Source: JAMZMI01 sp964353015
Lineage (GTDB): Bacteria > Bacteroidota > Bacteroidia > Cytophagales > Cyclobacteriaceae
Reading direction: 5' to 3'
Length of the DNA stretch: 64,000 nucleotides
Assembly: GCA_964353015.1 (NCBI GenBank)
Contig: CAYGUA010000003.1
Span: 62,001 to 126,000, forward strand
Below, one piece after another: positions 42,707-51,887 of the stretch (the first letter of the stretch is position 1; each line of letters begins with the position of its first letter). Made by a program: the position numbers and the translations under genes. Below the pieces are notes generated by a model. It had not been told where the DNA came from, did not search any database, and saw only the letters and a list, made by a program, of their open reading frames with translations.

Positions 42707-43963
42707 TTAGAGCCGCGAATCTACTAAATCGAAGGCTAATATCCCTTTGACATCAAAGATTACTGCAACCTGCTCCCGTATTTGTTTCCAATCGTAAGAT
42801 TTGAATTCGGTATGACCTACAGCCAAAATCAATCCTTGGTAATCACTGAAATTGATTTCCTTGGTTACTGATACCCCATATTCATGTAATACTTCATCTG
42901 CATCCGCATTCGGATCGTGAATGTCGACATTTAATCCATAACTTTTCAGTTCCTCATATATATCGACAACTTTGGTATTCCGAACATCAGGACAATTTTC
43001 CTTGAATGTGAATCCAAGGATCAAAATTTTGGTTTCGGAGTTAAGTTGCTTTTTTTGAGACAGTAGTTTTATTGTTCTTTGAGCTATATGAGCCCCCATA
43101 TTGTCATTGATTTTTCTACCAGACAAAATGACTTGTGGCTGATAACCCAGCTCCTCCGACTTATAAGTCAAATAATAAGGATCTACGCCGATGCAATGTC
43201 CACCTACAAGTCCTGGGCTGAATTTTAAAAAATTCCACTTCGTACCTGCCGCTTCCAATACTTCAAGCGTATCAATACCCATTTTTTCAAAAATCAAAGA
43301 CAATTCGTTTACAAAGGCGATGTTAATATCCCGCTGAGAATTTTCGATGACCTTGGCTGCTTCCGCCACTTTAATACATGAAGCTAAATGGGTTCCAGCC
43401 TCCACAAATGAAGCATAAAATTCATTGATCAACTTAGCCGAATCAACTGTACTGCCGCTAGTGACCTTAAGAATATTTGTTAATCTATGCTCCTTATCTC
43501 CAGGATTAATCCTTTCAGGTGAATAACCGACGTAGAAATCTTTATTCAATTGAAGGCCGCTACCCTTTTCCAAAATTGGCACACAAAAATCTTCCGTACA
43601 TCCCGGAAAAACGGTTGATTCATAAACGACGATATCTCCAGCTGAAAGAAATGGAGCTATAGTGGCTGAAGCTGAAGCAAGTGGTTTTAAATCCGGCTTT
43701 TTGTTAGCATCGACAGGTGTTGGAACCGTAACTATGTAAAAGTTGGCATTGGCCAAATCCTGCCTATCATCTGAAAAATTCAAGTGACGGGCATCTCCAA
43801 AATCAGTGGAATCTACTTCTAGCGTTCTATCGATACCCGACTTAAGTTCTTTGATCCGTACAGCGTTGATGTCAAAGCCAAGAGTTGGATAATGCTTTCC
43901 TGCCTCTATAGCGAGCGGTAATCCAACATATCCTAAACCTATGATTGCAACGCGGTATTCCAT
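42707..43963 (-). CDS. UDP-N-acetyl-hexosamine 6-dehydrogenase (TviB/WbpO type)
   Basis: The 418-residue nucleotide-sugar dehydrogenase starts at ATG 43963 (MEYRVAIIGLGYVGLPLAIE). It has the NAD motif GLGYVG, the VPTPVDANKKPDLKPL loop, the catalytic cysteine in GLVGGHCIGVDPYYLT and GFTFKENCPDVRNTKV. It resembles TviB/WbpO/VipA proteins, which make UDP-GalNAcA or UDP-GlcNAcA from the UDP-N-acetyl sugar. It differs from Ugd at 45064, so the locus can make both a hexuronic and an N-acetylhexosaminuronic acid. Confidence 0.9.
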   Translation of the reverse strand: MEYRVAIIGLGYVGLPLAIEAGKHYPTLGFDINAVRIKELKSGIDRTLEVDSTDFGDARHLNFSDDRQDLANANFYIVTVPTPVDANKKPDLKPLASASATIAPFLSAGDIVVYESTVFPGCTEDFCVPILEKGSGLQLNKDFYVGYSPERINPGDKEHRLTNILKVTSGSTVDSAKLINEFYASFVEAGTHLASCIKVAEAAKVIENSQRDINIAFVNELSLIFEKMGIDTLEVLEAAGTKWNFLKFSPGLVGGHCIGVDPYYLTYKSEELGYQPQVILSGRKINDNMGAHIAQRTIKLLSQKKQLNSETKILILGFTFKENCPDVRNTKVVDIYEELKSYGLNVDIHDPNADADEVLHEYGVSVTKEINFSDYQGLILAVGHTEFKSYDWKQIREQVAVIFDVKGILAFDLVDSRL

Positions 43964-44005
43964 GTTCAAATAATTTATAAGCTGAATTTAAAATCTAAAT
44001 TCTGT

Positions 44006-44947
44006 CTATTTAAAAACCTTTTCTTTGAAGTATTCCAAAGTTGGTTTCAAACCTTCAGCACGGGTGTATTTTGGCTCCCAATCCAATATTTTTTTAGCAA
44101 GTGTAATATCTGGCTTGCGTTGTTTCGGATCGTCCTTTGGAAGTGCCTGATAGGATATTTTAGAATTACTTCCCGTAAGTCTTAAAATCTCCTCACCAAA
44201 CTCATTGATTGTAATTTCCTGAGGATTACCAATATTGACCGGATGAGGATAATCCGAAAGTAGCAATCTATATATGCCTTCCACCAAATCATCCACATAC
44301 GTAAATGACCTTGTCTGCGTACCATCCCCAAAAGCGGTCAAAGGCTCACCTCTCAGCGCTTGAGAAATAAAAGCCGGAAGTACCCTGCCATCATCCAATC
44401 TCATTCGTGGACCGAAGGTGTTAAATATTCTTACAATTCGGGTTTCCAAACCATGGAAAGTATGGTAGGCCATGGTTAAGGCTTCCTGAAATCGTTTGGC
44501 TTCATCATAAACGCCTCGCGGACCTACGGGATTAACATTTCCCCAGTATTCCTCAGTTTGAGGATGAACCAAAGGATCGCCATACACCTCAGATGTAGAA
44601 GCTATTAACATGCGGGCACCTTTAGCTTTCGCCAAACCAAGACAATTGAGCGTGCCCAAAGATCCCACCTTCATGGTCTGTATTGGCATTTTCAAATAAT
44701 CTATCGGACTGGCAGGAGATGCAAAATGAAGGATATAAGCCAGTTCACCCGGAACATGAACGAATTTTGATACATCGTGATGGAAGAATTCAAAATCCTT
44801 TTCTTTGAAAAGATGTTCGATGTTAGCCAGATCACCTGTAATCAGGTTATCCATCGCTACAACATGATATCCTTCCTTTAAAAATCTATCACATAAATGT
44901 GAGCCTAAAAATCCAGCTCCTCCGGTTATTAATACCTTCTTTTTCAT
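44006..44947 (-). CDS. UDP-glucuronate decarboxylase (UDP-xylose synthase)
   Basis: The SDR enzyme decarboxylates UDP-glucuronate to UDP-xylose. The ATG at 44947 gives 313 residues (MKKKVLITGGAGFLGSHLCD); a TTG upstream at 44974 is unlikely. Visible are GGAGFLGSHLCDRFL, the STSEVYGDPLVHPQ active-site stretch, PRGVYDEAKRF with the Tyr-xxx-Lys pair, and VRIFNTFGPRMRLDDGRV. These are Uxs marks rather than those of the 4-epimerases. Its substrate is made by the ugd gene directly upstream. Confidence 0.93.
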   Translation of the reverse strand: MKKKVLITGGAGFLGSHLCDRFLKEGYHVVAMDNLITGDLANIEHLFKEKDFEFFHHDVSKFVHVPGELAYILHFASPASPIDYLKMPIQTMKVGSLGTLNCLGLAKAKGARMLIASTSEVYGDPLVHPQTEEYWGNVNPVGPRGVYDEAKRFQEALTMAYHTFHGLETRIVRIFNTFGPRMRLDDGRVLPAFISQALRGEPLTAFGDGTQTRSFTYVDDLVEGIYRLLLSDYPHPVNIGNPQEITINEFGEEILRLTGSNSKISYQALPKDDPKQRKPDITLAKKILDWEPKYTRAEGLKPTLEYFKEKVFK

Positions 44948-45063
44948 CCTAATAAATGTTTTTATCGGCCACAAGGCATGACCGAAAATTTTAAAAAGTC
45001 AACCAAACCAGAATATTCAATCAAATATTACTCATTGGTTAGGCGGTACACATTATGACCATT

Positions 45064-46377
45064 TTATTTTTTAACTGTTCTGCGTCCAACGCTGTAATAC
45101 TCAATGCCAAGCTCTTCCATTTGAGAAAGATCGTAAAGATTCCTTCCATCAAAAATCACCTGATTTTTAAGTGATTTTTGAACTCTCTCAAATTCTGGTG
45201 TTCTAAAAACAGGCCATTCGGTCATGATCATCAAGGCATCAGCATCTTCAAGGGCATCATATTCATCTTTTGCAAAATAGATCTGATTACCAAAAATACC
45301 TTCCACGTTTTCCATTGCTTCAGGATCGTAAGCTTTCACTTTTGCTCCTAAACTTAGGAGTTTGGTGATATTTTCTAACGCTGGAGCCTCACGGATATCG
45401 TCAGTATATGGCTTGAAGGCCAATCCCCAAATTGCAATGGTTTTTCCTTTCAAATCATTATCGAAATAGGCTTTCAATGGATCAATCATTTTCTCTTTCT
45501 GAATGCCATTGACCTCCATCACCGAATGCAATATTTTAAAGTCATAGTTAACCTGAGATGCGGATTTTGCCAAAGCTTGCACATCTTTTGGAAAACAACT
45601 TCCACCATAACCAATCCCAGCAAATAGGAATCTTTTACCAATCCTTGAATCCGTTCCAACACCTTTCCTAACCATGTCTACATCAGCACCCATCAATTCG
45701 CAGATATTAGCGATTTCGTTCATAAATGTGATTTTAGTTGCCAAAAATGAATTGGCAGCATACTTAGTCAGCTCCGCTGATTTCACATCCATGAAAATGA
45801 TCGGATTTCCCTGTCTTACAAATGGGCCATATAGTTGATCCATCACCTTTCTTGCCTTATCAGATGCTGCACCTATCACCACACGATCTGGCTTCATAAA
45901 ATCATCAACAGCCACACCCTCACGTAGAAATTCGGGATTTGAAACTACATCAAAATCAACATTAGTTCCTTTAGCGATTGCTGCAGTAACCTTATCTGCA
46001 GTACCAACAGGTACAGTGCTTTTATCAACTATGACTGTATAGTCCGTTAGTAACGGGCCAAGATCATCTGCTACCCTCAATATATACTTCAAGTCCGCAC
46101 TTCCATCTTCTCCTGGAGGGGTTGGTAATGCTAAGAAGATAATTTTAGCGCCTTCGATACCCGCCTTCAAATCAGTCGTGAATTCCAATCGTCCCTGACG
46201 AATATTTCTCTCAAACAAAACCTCCAATCCAGGTTCATAGATTGTAATTTGTCCATTGTTTAATTTATTGACTTTTGTTTCGTCAATATCCACACAGGTC
46301 ACGTGATTACCAGTTTCAGCAAAACAAGTACCTGTAACAAGGCCTACATAGCCAGTACCTACTACAGCAATTTTCAT
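45064..46377 (-). CDS. ugd: UDP-glucose 6-dehydrogenase
   Basis: Ugd oxidises UDP-glucose twice with NAD+ to UDP-glucuronate. The 437-residue protein has GTGYVGLVTGTCFAETGNHV (7-26), the LPTPPGEDGSADLKYI loop, STVPVGTADKV, the catalytic cysteine in GIGYGGSCFPKDVQALAKSA and IWGLAFKPYTDDIREAPAL. The product feeds UDP-xylose (next gene) and probably the 4-epimerase at 48877-49908. Confidence 0.96.
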   Translation of the reverse strand: MKIAVVGTGYVGLVTGTCFAETGNHVTCVDIDETKVNKLNNGQITIYEPGLEVLFERNIRQGRLEFTTDLKAGIEGAKIIFLALPTPPGEDGSADLKYILRVADDLGPLLTDYTVIVDKSTVPVGTADKVTAAIAKGTNVDFDVVSNPEFLREGVAVDDFMKPDRVVIGAASDKARKVMDQLYGPFVRQGNPIIFMDVKSAELTKYAANSFLATKITFMNEIANICELMGADVDMVRKGVGTDSRIGKRFLFAGIGYGGSCFPKDVQALAKSASQVNYDFKILHSVMEVNGIQKEKMIDPLKAYFDNDLKGKTIAIWGLAFKPYTDDIREAPALENITKLLSLGAKVKAYDPEAMENVEGIFGNQIYFAKDEYDALEDADALMIMTEWPVFRTPEFERVQKSLKNQVIFDGRNLYDLSQMEELGIEYYSVGRRTVKK

Positions 46378-46381
46378 CTCC

Positions 46382-46909
46382 TTATAACTTTAAATATGGT
46401 TGTTGTAAATCTTTATTTGAAATAATGGGGGTATCCGTAAATCCCCAGTCAATATTAATAACCGGATCGTCGTATCTTAAACCACCTTCATGTTCTGGAG
46501 AATAAAAATTATCGACAGCATAATGAAAAATGGTATTGTCTTCTAAAGTATAATATCCATGCGCGAATCCACGAGGAACAAATAATAGGGTATCAGGATT
46601 TGTTAATTCGAGCTTAAAATATTGTAGATAAGTTGGTGAACCAGGCCTTAAATCTGCGACAACATCCAAGACACTACCATTAACTACTCCAATTAATTTA
46701 CCCTGTGAATATGGTTCTTTTTGAAAATGCAAACCCCTCAGTACGTTTTTTGATGAGCGTGCAAAGTTTACTTGTTTCACTTCGAAATCTAACCCCTTTT
46801 CAGATAATTTTTTTTGATTGAATGTCTCTAAAAAAAATCCACGATCATCGCCGAATTTTTTTGACTTAACGATCACACAATCTTTAAGTGGTGTTTCAAT
46901 TATTTCCAT
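46382..46909 (-). CDS. rfbC: dTDP-4-dehydrorhamnose 3,5-epimerase
   Basis: RfbC converts dTDP-4-keto-6-deoxyglucose to dTDP-4-keto-L-rhamnose. The 175-residue cupin has the family marks KFGDDRGFFLETFNQ, GLHFQKEPYSQGKLIGVVNG with the catalytic His (about 61), VFVPRGFAHGYYTLED-type motif (here LFVPRGFAHGYY) and YDDPVINIDW. It overlaps rfbA by 10 bases. Confidence 0.97.
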   Translation of the reverse strand: MEIIETPLKDCVIVKSKKFGDDRGFFLETFNQKKLSEKGLDFEVKQVNFARSSKNVLRGLHFQKEPYSQGKLIGVVNGSVLDVVADLRPGSPTYLQYFKLELTNPDTLLFVPRGFAHGYYTLEDNTIFHYAVDNFYSPEHEGGLRYDDPVINIDWGFTDTPIISNKDLQQPYLKL

Positions 46910-47766
46910 TTTGTGATATTTAATAGATATTCACCATAACCACTTTTTACCAAAGGTTCTGCAATCTTACGTAATTGCTTCTCGTCAATAAATCCCATTT
47001 TGTAAGCAATCTCCTCAATGCAGCCTATTTTCAATCCTTGTCTATCCTCTATGGCCCGAACGAATTCTCCCGCCTGCATAAGCGATTCAATTGTCCCTGT
47101 GTCAAGCCAAGCTGTGCCACGATCAAGTGGCATTACATTCAATTTGCATTTTTTCAGATATACATTGTTCACATCTGTAATTTCCAATTCTCCTCTGGAG
47201 CTAGGCTTGATGTTTTTGGCAATTTCTACCACTTCATTATCGTAATAATACAGTCCCGGAATGGCATAATTTGATTTTGGTAGTGACGGCTTTTCTTCAA
47301 TCGAAATGGCCTTGCCGACCTTATCAAATTCTACCACACCATACCTCTCTGGATCATTGACACGGTAAGCAAATACCACTGCACCATCAGGATCATTACA
47401 AGCCTGCAATTTTTTAGAAAGTCCGGAAGCGTAGAAGATGTTGTCTCCAAGAACAAGAGCGACACTATCCTTACCTATAAATTTTTCACCAATGATAAAT
47501 GCCTGAGCCAGTCCTTCGGGTTTTTCCTGAACTTCATAATGAAATTCACAGCCCAAATCAGCACCGTCACCAAGAAGTGACTGAAATGATGGCAGATCTC
47601 TGGGTGTAGAAATAATTAAGATTTCTCTGATACCAGAAAGCATCAAAATTGACAATGGGTAATAGATCATTGGTTTATCATAAACCGGCAACATCTGCTT
47701 ACTTACGGCTAAGGTAAGTGGATGTAATCTCGTGCCTGATCCTCCGGCTAATATTATTCCTTTCAT
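46900..47766 (-). CDS. rfbA: Glucose-1-phosphate thymidylyltransferase
   Basis: RfbA makes dTDP-glucose from dTTP and glucose-1-phosphate. The 288-residue protein shows the nucleotidyltransferase loop GIILAGGSGTRLHPLT (3-18), VSKQMLPVYDKPMIYYPLSI, LVLGDNIFYA with the metal-binding aspartate, IEEKPSLPKSNYAIPGLYYY and RGTAWLDTGT. All are standard for RmlA. It follows rfbB with a 34-base gap and overlaps rfbC. Confidence 0.98.
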   Translation of the reverse strand: MKGIILAGGSGTRLHPLTLAVSKQMLPVYDKPMIYYPLSILMLSGIREILIISTPRDLPSFQSLLGDGADLGCEFHYEVQEKPEGLAQAFIIGEKFIGKDSVALVLGDNIFYASGLSKKLQACNDPDGAVVFAYRVNDPERYGVVEFDKVGKAISIEEKPSLPKSNYAIPGLYYYDNEVVEIAKNIKPSSRGELEITDVNNVYLKKCKLNVMPLDRGTAWLDTGTIESLMQAGEFVRAIEDRQGLKIGCIEEIAYKMGFIDEKQLRKIAEPLVKSGYGEYLLNITKWK

Positions 47767-47800
47767 CGTGATGTTTTTATTTCTGTTAAGCTAAAAATTC

Positions 47801-48847
47801 TCAAGATTGATATTGATCCTCGTAATATTTCTGATAATCACCAGAGATAACGTCATTCAGCCATTTTTCATTGGCCAAATACCAATCTACCGTTTTTTCC
47901 AACCCCTCTTCAAATTGCAATGAAGGCTCCCATCCTAATTCATTTTTTAATTTAGTTGCGTCGATGGCATAGCGCATATCGTGTCCAGCTCGATCTTGAA
48001 CATAGGTGATCAGTTTTTCTGATGTTCCCGGCTCCCGATTCAATTTACTATCCATGATGCTACAAAGTAGCTTTACCAAATCAATATTTTTCCATTCATT
48101 GAAACCTCCAATATTGTAGGTTTCACCATTCTCACCTTTGTGGAAAATAACATCAATCGCTCTTGCATGATCTTCTACGAAAAGCCAGTCGCGAATATTT
48201 TCCCCTTTACCATAAACGGGTATGGATTTATTCTCTTTGATATTGTTAATTGTAAGTGGAATTAATTTTTCCGGGAAGTGAAACGAACCGTAATTATTGG
48301 AACAATTTGACAACACGATCGGCAATTTATATGTGTTGTGATATGCTCTCACAAAATGATCCGAAGCTGCTTTAGAAGCGGAATAGGGTGACTGTGGATC
48401 ATAGGAAGTGGTTTCCAGAAAAAAGCCTTCATCGCCAAGTGAACCATATACCTCATCAGTAGAGACATGATAAAATCGCTTTCCCTCAAGATTAACCCAC
48501 GCATTTTTCGCTGCATTTAAAAGCGACACTGTACCAATCACATTGGTTTCAACAAATGCCATTGGATTTTTAATCGACCTGTCAACATGTGATTCTGCTG
48601 CCAAGTGAATTACCCCATCAAAATCATAATCTTTGAATAATCCCTCCAAAAAATTACCATCGCAAATATCACCTTTTACAAATGTGTAATTTGAGGCATT
48701 TTCAATATCACGAAGGTTTTCCAGGTTACCAGCGTAGGTTAGTTTATCTAAATTGACAATATGATAGTCAGGATAATTATTTACAAACCTTCTCACTACA
48801 TGCGAGCCAATAAATCCTGCTCCACCGGTAATTAAAATCTTTTTCAT
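47801..48847 (-). CDS. rfbB: dTDP-glucose 4,6-dehydratase
   Basis: RfbB dehydrates dTDP-glucose to dTDP-4-keto-6-deoxyglucose. The 348-residue SDR enzyme has TGGAGFIGSHVVRRFVN, AAESHVDRSI, the active-site STDEVYGSLGDEG with its Asp-Glu pair, the YSASKAASDHFVRAYH Tyr-xxx-Lys motif and SNCSNNYGSFHFPEKLIPL. The product can go through RfbC to dTDP-4-keto-L-rhamnose. No rfbD reductase follows in this window. Confidence 0.98.
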   Translation of the reverse strand: MKKILITGGAGFIGSHVVRRFVNNYPDYHIVNLDKLTYAGNLENLRDIENASNYTFVKGDICDGNFLEGLFKDYDFDGVIHLAAESHVDRSIKNPMAFVETNVIGTVSLLNAAKNAWVNLEGKRFYHVSTDEVYGSLGDEGFFLETTSYDPQSPYSASKAASDHFVRAYHNTYKLPIVLSNCSNNYGSFHFPEKLIPLTINNIKENKSIPVYGKGENIRDWLFVEDHARAIDVIFHKGENGETYNIGGFNEWKNIDLVKLLCSIMDSKLNREPGTSEKLITYVQDRAGHDMRYAIDATKLKNELGWEPSLQFEEGLEKTVDWYLANEKWLNDVISGDYQKYYEDQYQS

Positions 48848-48876
48848 AATTTCATTTTTTCGTTCCGATTGAAGAA

Positions 48877-49908
48877 CTACATGTTATAATATTCCCGAAA
48901 CCATGTCAGGAATTGTTTCATACCATGAGAAACAGTTGTTTTGGGTTTATATCCCACCGCTTCTTCTAGTTCAACTACATTAGCAAAACTAGCTGGCACA
49001 TCTCCAATCTGAAGAGGTAAATAGTTTATTTGAGCCTTTCTGTCGATTTCCAGTTCGATTGCTCTGATAAACTCCATTAATTCTACTGGTGAATTGTTGC
49101 CAATGTTAAAAATTCGGTAAGGGCCAAAGCTTGTAGATGGATTTGGGTTCTTTGAATCCCAATTTGGATCGGGGAGCGATGGGTTTGGAAGTAGGCGGCA
49201 AATACCTTCCAGAATATCATCAATATAAGTAAAATCCCTGAGCATTTTACCATGATTATATACATCAATTGGAAGGCCTTTTAACATTCTTGTTGCGAAA
49301 ATGAACAACGCCATATCAGGTCTGCCCCATGGGCCATAAACAGAAAAAAAGCGTAAGCCAGTTGTTGGGATATTATAATTAACTGCATATGCATGTGCCA
49401 TCAACTCATTGGTCTTTTTAGAAACCGCATATAGTGAAACAGGATGGTCAATATTTTGTCTGACTGAAAATGGCAAATCAGTATTGGCACCATAAACCGA
49501 ACTTGAAGAAGCGTAAACGAGATGCTTTATCCCAAATTTTTTGCAGGCTTCAAGGATATTAAGAAAAGCTGTGATATTGTAGTCAACATAATCCTGAGGA
49601 TGTGTGAGTGAATGACGCACTCCAGCCTGTGCCGCAAGGTTTACGGCATAATTGAACTTATATTTTTCAAAACAAGAAAACAACTGCTCCTTGTCCATGA
49701 GATTGAATCGATGGAAAGTAAATCCAGGGAATTCCGCCAGCACTTTTAATCTGTTTTCCTTGAGATTCACATCATAATAGTCGTTGACCATGTCAATGCC
49801 CACGACCTGATGACCTTCTCGAAGTAGTCTCCAGGCCAAATGAAAACCAATAAAACCAGCCGTGCCAGTCACCAGAATTGGTTCATCTGATATTTTAAGT
49901 TTGTTCAT
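48877..49908 (-). CDS. NAD-dependent nucleotide-sugar epimerase (UDP-glucuronate 4-epimerase-like)
   Basis: The SDR enzyme starts at ATG 49908 (MNKLKISDEPILVTGTAGFI), because the open frame extending to 49989 would overlap the divergent ccmB gene. It has GTAGFIGFHLAWRLL, VGIDMVNDYYDVNLKENRL, VNLAAQAGVRHSL, YASSSSVYGANTDLPF, a YAVSKKTNELMAHAY Tyr-xxx-Lys pair and RFFSVYGPWGRPDMALF. The last two are typical of UDP-glucuronate 4-epimerases (GAE/LspL, CapI), which make UDP-galacturonate. With ugd in the locus a UDP-GlcA substrate is plausible. Confidence 0.88.
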   Translation of the reverse strand: MNKLKISDEPILVTGTAGFIGFHLAWRLLREGHQVVGIDMVNDYYDVNLKENRLKVLAEFPGFTFHRFNLMDKEQLFSCFEKYKFNYAVNLAAQAGVRHSLTHPQDYVDYNITAFLNILEACKKFGIKHLVYASSSSVYGANTDLPFSVRQNIDHPVSLYAVSKKTNELMAHAYAVNYNIPTTGLRFFSVYGPWGRPDMALFIFATRMLKGLPIDVYNHGKMLRDFTYIDDILEGICRLLPNPSLPDPNWDSKNPNPSTSFGPYRIFNIGNNSPVELMEFIRAIELEIDRKAQINYLPLQIGDVPASFANVVELEEAVGYKPKTTVSHGMKQFLTWFREYYNM

Positions 49909-49977
49909 TTCGCTTTTTGAAAGAAATGGCAAAGTAAAAAAATAATGTCTAAGGGATTGATTATAAATTTGCAATTC

Positions 49978-50631
49978 ATGCAAAAGCAAGTAATCGCATT
50001 AATTCTTAAAGATCTTCAGGTAGACTGGAGAAATAAATATCCAGTGGCAGGATTGCTACTTTATATTATTGTGCTTGTCATCATTGCATACTTATCATTC
50101 GCAAACTTTATTGAACCCGAAGTTTGGAATGCCTTGTTTTGGATCATCCTACTTTTTACTTCAGTAAATGCGATTGCCAAAAGCTTTATACAGGAAGATG
50201 ATCGCTCGATGTATTACTTCTTTACAGCCAAACCTACCGCCATCATTTTAGCCAAATTGATTTATCATTTTCTATATCAATTGGCATTGGTTGCGATCGC
50301 CTTTGCGTTCTTTTCTTTATTTCTTGGAAAAGCGACAGGAGACATGTCTTTATTCATTCTCAATTTGCTTGTTGGGTCTTTGGGTTTATCCAGTGCATTT
50401 ACATTGATTTCTGCTCTGGCTTCAAAGACAAATAACCAGTCAATCATGATGGCGATATTGGGATTTCCAGTGATTATCCCTGTATTAATATTGGCAATTA
50501 CCAACTCCAAAATGATCATTCTTGGAGGCGGCTGGCCAGATATCTCAACCAATTTCATTACCCTCGTAAGCGTGAATATGATTATCATTGCGCTGACATT
50601 TATCTTGTTTCCATTTACCTGGAAATCTTAA
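49978..50631 (+). CDS. ccmB: Cytochrome c maturation heme exporter subunit CcmB
   Basis: The 217-residue protein (from ATG 49978; an ATG at 49945 adds eleven residues) has six hydrophobic helices and the CcmB patterns LILKDLQVDWRNKYPVAGLL (about 8-27) and WIILLFTSVNAIAKSFIQED (about 55-74). CcmB is the membrane part of the ABC-type complex CcmABCD that releases holo-CcmE. A TAAATTTG box at 49964-49971 resembles a -7 element but would give almost no leader. It is the first gene of a tight cluster with ccmC, ccmD, ccmE and ccmF, divergent from the exopolysaccharide locus. Confidence 0.93.
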   Translation: MQKQVIALILKDLQVDWRNKYPVAGLLLYIIVLVIIAYLSFANFIEPEVWNALFWIILLFTSVNAIAKSFIQEDDRSMYYFFTAKPTAIILAKLIYHFLYQLALVAIAFAFFSLFLGKATGDMSLFILNLLVGSLGLSSAFTLISALASKTNNQSIMMAILGFPVIIPVLILAITNSKMIILGGGWPDISTNFITLVSVNMIIIALTFILFPFTWKS

Positions 50632-50633
50632 TT

Positions 50634-51305
50634 ATGCGATACCTTCTGAGTACAAATTGGTGGAAATGGGTGAGCGTTATTTTGCTTACCTATGTGGTCA
50701 TTGCAGGTCTATTGATCTCGACTCCTCGCCTTCCTATTCTTAATGAAACGATCAGGGTGCTCCATTTTCATGTGCCGATGTGGTTTGGAATGCTCTTCCT
50801 TTTTCTTAGCTCTGTCATTCATGCTATCAGATATCTTGCTTCTGGAAATGAACTAAACGATAATATCAGTCAAAGCCTGGCCACAATTGGTGTTTTATTT
50901 GGAATCTTAGGAATGGTTACAGGCATGTTTTGGGCTACATTCACCTGGGGCGAACCATGGAGCAGCGATCCAAAACAAAATGCATCTGCCATAGGGCTGT
51001 TGATATATTTCGCTTATTTCATTTTGCGCGGATCCATTCAGGATGAACAACAGCGAGCCCGTATTTCAGCGGTTTATAACATTTTTGCTTTTGCAGCGAT
51101 TATACCTTTGCTTTTTATCCTTCCGAGATTGACAGACAGTCTTCATCCCGGAAACGGCGGCAACCCTGGTTTCAACTCTTACGACTTGGATAGCAGATTG
51201 CGTCTGGTGTTTTATCCCGCTGTTATCGGTTGGTCGCTTCTGGGCTTTTGGATTGCTACGATTAGAATAAAATTGAACAACATCAATCAACAACTCAATG
51301 ATTAA
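50634..51305 (+). CDS. ccmC: Cytochrome c maturation heme handling protein CcmC
   Basis: The 223-residue protein has six helices and the tryptophan-rich WWD-type heme-binding segment MFWATFTWGEPWSSDPKQNA (about 100-119). LHFHVPMWFGMLFLFLSSVI (about 42-61) supplies an axial histidine, and further histidine-containing loops occur. CcmC loads heme on CcmE. It starts two bases after ccmB and overlaps ccmD by 8 bases. Confidence 0.95.
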   Translation: MRYLLSTNWWKWVSVILLTYVVIAGLLISTPRLPILNETIRVLHFHVPMWFGMLFLFLSSVIHAIRYLASGNELNDNISQSLATIGVLFGILGMVTGMFWATFTWGEPWSSDPKQNASAIGLLIYFAYFILRGSIQDEQQRARISAVYNIFAFAAIIPLLFILPRLTDSLHPGNGGNPGFNSYDLDSRLRLVFYPAVIGWSLLGFWIATIRIKLNNINQQLND

Positions 51306-51483
51306 TCTATTATCCTTTTTACTTCTTCAAATCCCGATGGCTGATGCTTTTAGAAGCGACGGGAAAATCTACGTGGTGATTGCTGTGATTTTAATCATCC
51401 TTTTTGGAATGTTTTTCTACCTATTTCGCTTAGATAAAAGAATAGATAAAATTGAAAATAACATAAAGGACAAAGAATTGTGA
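51298..51483 (+). CDS. CcmD-like small membrane protein
   Basis: This 61-residue protein has one central transmembrane helix (about 25-43, IYVVIAVILIILFGMFFYLF) and a charged C-terminus (RLDKRIDKIENNIKDKEL). It lies between ccmC and ccmE, overlapping both, exactly where ccmD stands in known clusters. CcmD is a small, poorly conserved subunit that couples CcmC, CcmE and the ABC transporter, so position and topology carry the assignment. Confidence 0.8.
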   Translation: MINLLSFLLLQIPMADAFRSDGKIYVVIAVILIILFGMFFYLFRLDKRIDKIENNIKDKEL

Positions 51484-51884
51484 AAAAGACTCATATTATC
51501 GGAATCATCGTCATTGCCATCGCTATTGTGGTTATCATTTCGACTGCAGGTGACGCAAGTGCTTATGTGGATTTCAAGGATGCAAAAGAAATGTATCAAG
51601 CGGGCAACAAAAACAAAATACATGTAGTTGGTCAATTGAAAAAAGACGCAGAAGGTCAAGTGATAGGAATAGAAACAAGTCCCGATATGCTCTCTTTCAA
51701 GTTTACTATGATTGACGAGAAAAATGTAGAACAGGTGGTGTTTCACCCGAACCCAATGCCAACTGATTTTCTTAGATCAGAACAGGTGGTTGTTGTGGGT
51801 GCTTATCAAAATGAAAAATTTGTAGCTGACAAAATTCTTCTTAAATGTCCTTCTAAATATCAGGAAGAAGGTGTCAAAGTATAA
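51480..51884 (+). CDS. ccmE: Heme chaperone CcmE, CxxxY type
   Basis: The start is a GTG at 51480 overlapping the ccmD stop as GTGA. The 134-residue protein has an N-terminal anchor helix (about 4-24) and an OB-fold beta-barrel (MYQAGNKNKIHVVGQLKKDA, SFKFTMIDEKNVEQVVFHPN, LRSEQVVVVGAYQNEKFVAD). The heme-binding site reads KCPSKY, with Cys123 in place of the usual histidine of HxxxY and Tyr127 kept. That is the cysteine variant known from some bacteria and archaea. It passes heme to CcmF. Confidence 0.95.
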   Translation: MKKTHIIGIIVIAIAIVVIISTAGDASAYVDFKDAKEMYQAGNKNKIHVVGQLKKDAEGQVIGIETSPDMLSFKFTMIDEKNVEQVVFHPNPMPTDFLRSEQVVVVGAYQNEKFVADKILLKCPSKYQEEGVKV

Positions 51885-51887
51885 AAA

